The translations under genes were made by a program, and so were the position numbers. 64,000 nucleotides of DNA from Ramlibacter tataouinensis (lineage in GTDB: Bacteria; Pseudomonadota; Gammaproteobacteria; Burkholderiales; Burkholderiaceae_C): NCBI RefSeq assembly GCF_027941915.1, contig NZ_CP116009.1:992001-1056000 (forward strand). The letters run 5' to 3'. This document shows, piece by piece, positions 60,293 through 64,000 of this stretch. Every line of letters begins with the position of its first letter. Position 1 is the stretch's first letter. The notes beneath the pieces were generated by a model. It ran no database searches and was not told the origin of the DNA. It saw nothing but the letters and a program-made list of their open reading frames with translations.

Positions 60293-61579
60293 CTAGAGCG
60301 GGGCTCCCTGGCGAGCGAGCAGTTCGCGGGCCTGCCGCTCGAGCCCTTCGCGTTGTTCGGGAGCGGCAATCTCGATCATCCGGCGCACGCGCGCTGACAG
60401 CGGCTGGCCGCGCAGATCGGCGCTGCCGTGCTCGGTGACGACGATGCCGGCATCGCTGCGCGCCGTGCTCACCGGTCCGGAGAGGGTTGCGACGATCCGG
60501 CTGCGGCTGCCGGCCATCGAAGGCAGCGCGACGATCGGCACGCCGCCGCGGCTGCGCGCCGCTGCGCGCAGGAAGTCCACCGCACCGCCGACCGCGCCGA
60601 CATAGACGCCGTTGGCGACCTCCGCGTTCACCTGGCCGGTGAGGTCCACTTCGATCGCGGAGTTGATGGCGACGAAGCGGTCGATGCGGGCCAGTACGTC
60701 GGCGGCATGCGTGTACTCGCAGCCGCGCAGGTGCAGCGCCGGATTGCGGTTCGCCCAGCGGCGCAGCGTCGCGCCACCCATCAGCAGGCCGGCGACACCC
60801 ACGCCGCGGTCGATGCTCTTGCGGGCATTCGTCAGGACGCCCTGCTGCGCGAGCAGGGCCACGCCGTCACTGGCCGCACCGGTGTGCAGGCCGAGATCGC
60901 GGTGCCCGTGCAGCGCGGCGAGCACGGCATCCGGGATGGCGCCGATGCCGATCTGCAGGGTGGCGCCGTCTTCCACCAGGCCGGCCACCCGCCTGGCGAT
61001 CTCGGCGTCGGTAACGCTGCGGCGCGGCGTCGCACTCTCCAGCGGGGGATGTCCGGCCTCGACCAGCAGGTCGAAGTCCTCGGCGGCCAGCAGCCGGCTG
61101 CCGAAGGTGAACGGAACTTCCGGGTTGACTTCGGCGATGACCACCCGCGCGGCCTGGATGCAGGGCACCAGGTAGTCGTTGGCCAGGCCCAGGCTGTAGA
61201 GGCCATCGGCGTCGGGCGCAGACACCTGCAGCAGCACCACGTCGATGCGCAGCGTTCCCTGCGCGATCAGCGTGGGGAGCGCCGAATAGTGGACCGGCAG
61301 GATCTCCAGCCGGCCGGCTTCCGCGAGCGCCCGGTGGGTGCCGGCGCCGCAGTAGCTGAGCACCTCCAGGCCGGCCGCCGGCGCGGCGGCGAGCGTGTCG
61401 GAGGCGCCGATGCCGACGAACAGGCGCAAGTGCCCGAGCCGGTCCGCCTGGGCGACCAGCGCCCGGGTCAGCGTCAGCGGCTCGGCCGTCGCCTGGCCCC
61501 AGCACACCCGATCCCCGGGGCGGATCCAGCGCGACAGGTCGAGCGCTGCGGCGTTTTCCATCTGCATCAGGCCAGGCAT
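60293..61579 (-). CDS. Acetyl-CoA hydrolase/transferase family protein
   Basis: 428 residues from the ATG at 61579; two further in-frame ATGs are close behind. Family cues are GDRVCWGQATAEPLTLTRAL, IGIGAIPDAVLAAL, LGLHTGAASDGVALL, VGAVGGAVDFLRAAARSRGG (glycine loop) and VVTEHGSADLRGQPLSAR with the C-terminal EHG-A-D-L-R-G signature. The catalytic Glu that carries CoA is expected around AINSAIEVDLTGQVN. Such enzymes move CoA between acetate or another short acid and an acyl donor. It lies eight bp after the CaiB-type gene. Confidence 0.9.
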   Translation of the reverse strand: MPGLMQMENAAALDLSRWIRPGDRVCWGQATAEPLTLTRALVAQADRLGHLRLFVGIGASDTLAAAPAAGLEVLSYCGAGTHRALAEAGRLEILPVHYSALPTLIAQGTLRIDVVLLQVSAPDADGLYSLGLANDYLVPCIQAARVVIAEVNPEVPFTFGSRLLAAEDFDLLVEAGHPPLESATPRRSVTDAEIARRVAGLVEDGATLQIGIGAIPDAVLAALHGHRDLGLHTGAASDGVALLAQQGVLTNARKSIDRGVGVAGLLMGGATLRRWANRNPALHLRGCEYTHAADVLARIDRFVAINSAIEVDLTGQVNAEVANGVYVGAVGGAVDFLRAAARSRGGVPIVALPSMAGSRSRIVATLSGPVSTARSDAGIVVTEHGSADLRGQPLSARVRRMIEIAAPEQREGLERQARELLARQGAPL

Positions 61580-61587
61580 TCCAAGGA

Positions 61588-62808
61588 TCAGACTACGCCC
61601 TCGGCGGCCAGCGCCTGCACTTGCGCCTCGGACAGCCCCAGTTCGGCCGCCAGCACCTCGGCCGTGTGCTCGCCCAGCACGGGCGGGCTGCCGTGCTGCA
61701 CCGGCGTGCGCGAGAAGCGCAGCGGGCTGCGCAACAGGTCCACCTCGCCGCCGCGCGCATGCGGCACCCGCTGCACCAACTCGCGATGGCGGCTCTGCGG
61801 ATCCTCGAACACGTCGGCCATGGTGTTGATCGGCCCGCAGGGAATGCCGGCCGGCTCGAAGCTGGCCACGATCTCGGCGCGGCGGCGCGGCGCAAAGCAA
61901 GGCGCCAGCTCCTCCCGCAGCGCCAGCCGGTGGGTGACGCGCAAGGCGTTGGTGGCAAAGCGCGGATCGGCGGGCAGCTGCTCCAGGCCCAGCAGCCGGC
62001 ACAGGGCGTCGAACTGGCCGTTGTTGCCCACCGCCACGATGAGCTGCCCGTCCGCGCAGTCGAACACCTCGGACGGCGACGCGATCGGGTTGCTGTTGCC
62101 CATGCGCGAGGGCAGCCGGCCCGTCATGAGGTATCCGACGGCCAGATGGCCGTTCAGCGCCACCGAGGCGTCGAGCATGGCCGCATCCAGGTGCTGGCCT
62201 TCGCCGGTGCGCTGGACATGCAGCAGCGCACCCAGGACCGCGTTGCCGGCGTACAGCCCCGTCACCACGTCGGCGATCGGGATGGCCGTGCGCATCGGAC
62301 CGCCGCCGGGTTCGCCGTCGGGCCGGCCGCAGGTGCTCATCAGCCCGGCCTGCCCCTGCAGGATGAAGTCATAGGCGGGGCGCGCCGCGTAGGGACCGTC
62401 CTGCCCGAAGCCGGTGACGGAGCAGTAGACCAGGCGCGGGTTGTCCCGCGCGAGCGTGGCGTAGTCCAGGCCGTAGCGCGCCAGCGTACCCACCTTGTAG
62501 TTCTCCACCACCACGTCGCAGCGCGCCGCGAGCCGGCGCACCAGCGCCGCGCCGCGCGGCTCGGCGATGTCCACCGTCAGCGAGCGCTTGCCGCGGTTGT
62601 ACGCCAGGAACAGCGCCGAGTCGTTGCTGTCCCCGCCGGTCTGCGGATCGGCCAGGAAGGGGCCCATGCGCCGCGTGTCGTCGCCCTGGCCGGGGCGCTC
62701 GATCTTGAAGACGGTGGCGCCCATGTCCGCCAGCACCTGCGTGCACAGCGGCCCCGCGACGACCCGGGTCAGGTCCAGCACCTTGATGCCTTCCAGGATG
62801 GCTTGCAT
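61588..62808 (-). CDS. CaiB/BaiF-type (class III) CoA transferase
   Basis: 406 residues from the ATG at 62808. IKVLDLTRVVAGPLCTQ, DMGATVFKIERPGQGDDTR, FGQDGPYAARPAYDFILQG and LDASVALNGHL are characteristic. The catalytic Asp is in the AIPIADVVTG segment near residue 172. It activates an acid by CoA transfer. The second CoA transferase of the operon is of a different fold (Act type), so the operon has two ways to place CoA on an acid. The start is two bp from the stop of the AtuA-like gene. Confidence 0.92.
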   Translation of the reverse strand: MQAILEGIKVLDLTRVVAGPLCTQVLADMGATVFKIERPGQGDDTRRMGPFLADPQTGGDSNDSALFLAYNRGKRSLTVDIAEPRGAALVRRLAARCDVVVENYKVGTLARYGLDYATLARDNPRLVYCSVTGFGQDGPYAARPAYDFILQGQAGLMSTCGRPDGEPGGGPMRTAIPIADVVTGLYAGNAVLGALLHVQRTGEGQHLDAAMLDASVALNGHLAVGYLMTGRLPSRMGNSNPIASPSEVFDCADGQLIVAVGNNGQFDALCRLLGLEQLPADPRFATNALRVTHRLALREELAPCFAPRRRAEIVASFEPAGIPCGPINTMADVFEDPQSRHRELVQRVPHARGGEVDLLRSPLRFSRTPVQHGSPPVLGEHTAEVLAAELGLSEAQVQALAAEGVV

Positions 62809-62810
62809 GC

Positions 62811-64000
62811 TCACTCCGAGGGGTTGGCGCAGCTGCCCAGCAGCTGCGCGGGAACGGTCACCGGCAGGTCCAGCAGCATCTGCGCGTAGGACTTGCCGAG
62901 CGGATCCGAGCGCAGGCTGCACACGCCGCCGCCGCTCAGGGCCCCGCCCAGGACGAAGTTCAGCGCGTTCAGCCCCGGCAGCTCGTAGCGCCGCACCTCG
63001 CCGCGCACCAGGTGCGCGAAGTACCCGCGCACGCGCTCGGGCGTGAGCGCCGCCACCAGCACGGGCAGGTATTCGGGCCGGCGGGCGATCACGCCGATGT
63101 TCTCGTCGTCGCCCTTGTCGCCGCTGCGGGCCCAGGCCAGCGCCACCAGCGGCACTTCGACCGTGCGCCTCGCGGGGGTCGAAGCCGGGAGCGGGGGCAA
63201 CGGTACTGCCGCTTGTTCCGGGCCCAGGGGCGGACAAGGCACGTCCTGCCGCGCATCGCCCAGCGCCACTTGCAACGCGACCTCCGGCTTGGCCACCAGA
63301 AACGAGAACACCTTCACCACCGGCTGGACGTCCTGCCGGCCGGCGAAGGTCGAGCGCGTGCCGGGGCCCATCGAAGTCCCGGCCGACGAACACTCGCGCT
63401 GCAGCAACTGCAGGGCCTCGCGCTCCGGGTGCCGCACGGCGATGCGCAGCACCACCTCGCGCGTGGGCAGCGCGCGCGCATGCGGGCCGTAATGCGACTC
63501 GGCGCCCAGCAGTTCGACGCAGGTCTCGGCATAGTCGCCCCAGCCCTGCGCGGCCATCTGCTCGCGCGTGCGCTGCAGCAGTGCGTCGGCGGTGCGCCGC
63601 GCCTTGTCCGCCGCATCGATGCCGCGGATGGCCATCATCAGCTGCAGCTGGAAGCCGTCGCGATAGGTGCCGTTGGCCTTGTAGGTGGCGGTCGGCGGCC
63701 GGCCGCGGGCGCCGCTCACGCGCACCGTGCCCGGCGCGCCGGCTTCGACGCGCACCTGCCGGAAGTCGCAGGTCACGTCCGGCATCAGGTAGCTGGCCGG
63801 ATCGCCGATCTCGTACAGCACCTGCTCGGCCACGGCGCCAGGGTGGACCAGGCCGCCGGTTCCCTCGGGCTTGGACAGCACGAAGGTGCCGTCCGCCGCC
63901 ACGTCGATGACGGGGTAGCCGATGTGGGCCCAGTCGGGCACCTCGCGCCAGTCGGTGAACAGGCCGCCGGTGGCCTGCGCGCCGCATTCGATCACGTGGC
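62811..64000 (-). CDS. AtuA-family protein (acyclic terpene utilisation), 3' part
   Basis: The gene continues past the right edge; about 396 C-terminal residues of a protein usually near 590 are in the window. HVIECGAQATGGLFTDW and KPEGTGGLVHPGAVAEQVLYEIGDP are hallmarks of the AtuA family. The last 110 residues (RTVEVPLVALAWARSGDKGDDENIG...) are the separate ferredoxin-fold domain attached to many AtuA proteins. AtuA is needed for growth on citronellol/geraniol in Pseudomonas, yet its activity is unclear, and many non-terpene operons carry a homologue. No geranyl-CoA carboxylase genes are seen here, so terpene use is not implied. Confidence 0.88.
   Translation of the reverse strand, partial: HVIECGAQATGGLFTDWREVPDWAHIGYPVIDVAADGTFVLSKPEGTGGLVHPGAVAEQVLYEIGDPASYLMPDVTCDFRQVRVEAGAPGTVRVSGARGRPPTATYKANGTYRDGFQLQLMMAIRGIDAADKARRTADALLQRTREQMAAQGWGDYAETCVELLGAESHYGPHARALPTREVVLRIAVRHPEREALQLLQRECSSAGTSMGPGTRSTFAGRQDVQPVVKVFSFLVAKPEVALQVALGDARQDVPCPPLGPEQAAVPLPPLPASTPARRTVEVPLVALAWARSGDKGDDENIGVIARRPEYLPVLVAALTPERVRGYFAHLVRGEVRRYELPGLNALNFVLGGALSGGGVCSLRSDPLGKSYAQMLLDLPVTVPAQLLGSCANPSE

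Overview
The window is about 64 kb of very GC-rich DNA with dense, operon-organised genes and strong G/C preference at third codon positions. The gene content fits a free-living Betaproteobacterium of the order Burkholderiales, most likely Comamonadaceae: tripartite TRAP and tctC-type uptake proteins, CaiB-type CoA transferases, an AtuA-type operon, a cytochrome oxidase whose subunit II carries cytochrome c domains, and full RecBCD. This taxonomic call is inference from gene content. No rRNA, tRNA, CRISPR array, phage or complete insertion sequence was seen.

Layout. (1) 1-435, minus strand: the start of a gene running off the left edge, a 64-codon ORF resembling the start of an acyl-CoA dehydrogenase, and two dyads that look like TetR operators; then a TetR regulator. 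(2) 1.1-14.4 kb, minus: a DNA break-repair operon sbcD-sbcC-recC-recB-recD with stop/start overlaps at three of four junctions. recB and recD carry in-frame tandem repeats related to a dispersed palindromic element, of which another piece lies at 16255. (3) 15.0-16.2 kb, plus: a fused S-adenosylmethionine decarboxylase/spermidine synthase behind a promoter-like sequence and a 13-bp perfect hairpin. (4) 16.9-22.0 kb: an IclR regulator divergent from an operon of a divergent dehydroquinate-dehydratase-like protein, a TRAP transporter and an NAD-type quinate/shikimate dehydrogenase. (5) 22-24.6 kb: small housekeeping-type genes and an MFS carrier. (6) 24.7-27.9 kb, plus: LysR, CoA transferase and HMG-CoA-lyase-like gene. 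(7) 27.9-32.2 kb, minus: RND pump with membrane fusion protein, preceded by a 7-bp tandem repeat. (8) 32.3-35.4 kb: two OsmC-like proteins, a GST and an old-yellow-enzyme-type oxidoreductase. (9) 35.4-39.7 kb, minus: LysR, enolase-superfamily enzyme, tctC-type binding protein and FMN hydroxyacid dehydrogenase, a probable hydroxy-acid catabolic unit. (10) 39.7-42.0 kb: fused osmoprotectant-type binding protein/permease and a haloacid-dehalogenase-type hydrolase. (11) 42.1-47.2 kb, minus: a haem-copper oxidase operon with two subunit III genes. (12) 47.5-50.1 kb, plus: an unknown protein, a selenium-binding-protein/methanethiol-oxidase-family protein and a coupled membrane protein. (13) 50.1-55.5 kb: a second-type glutamine synthetase, an acetyltransferase pseudogene, a His-rich lipoprotein, GNAT, DUF1810, dodecin, and a lipoprotein with a 161-residue collagen-like Gly-X-Y tail. 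(14) 55.8-64 kb, minus: an acyl-CoA catabolic operon (AtuA-like, CaiB transferase, acetyl-CoA transferase/hydrolase, SDR, two acyl-CoA dehydrogenases, thiolase) that runs off the right edge.

The most unusual points are the repeat-expanded recB and recD genes inside one SbcCD-RecBCD operon, the SpeD-SpeE fusion with its structured leader, the dehydroquinate-dehydratase homologue that has lost several conserved substrate-site residues, and the collagen-like lipoprotein.
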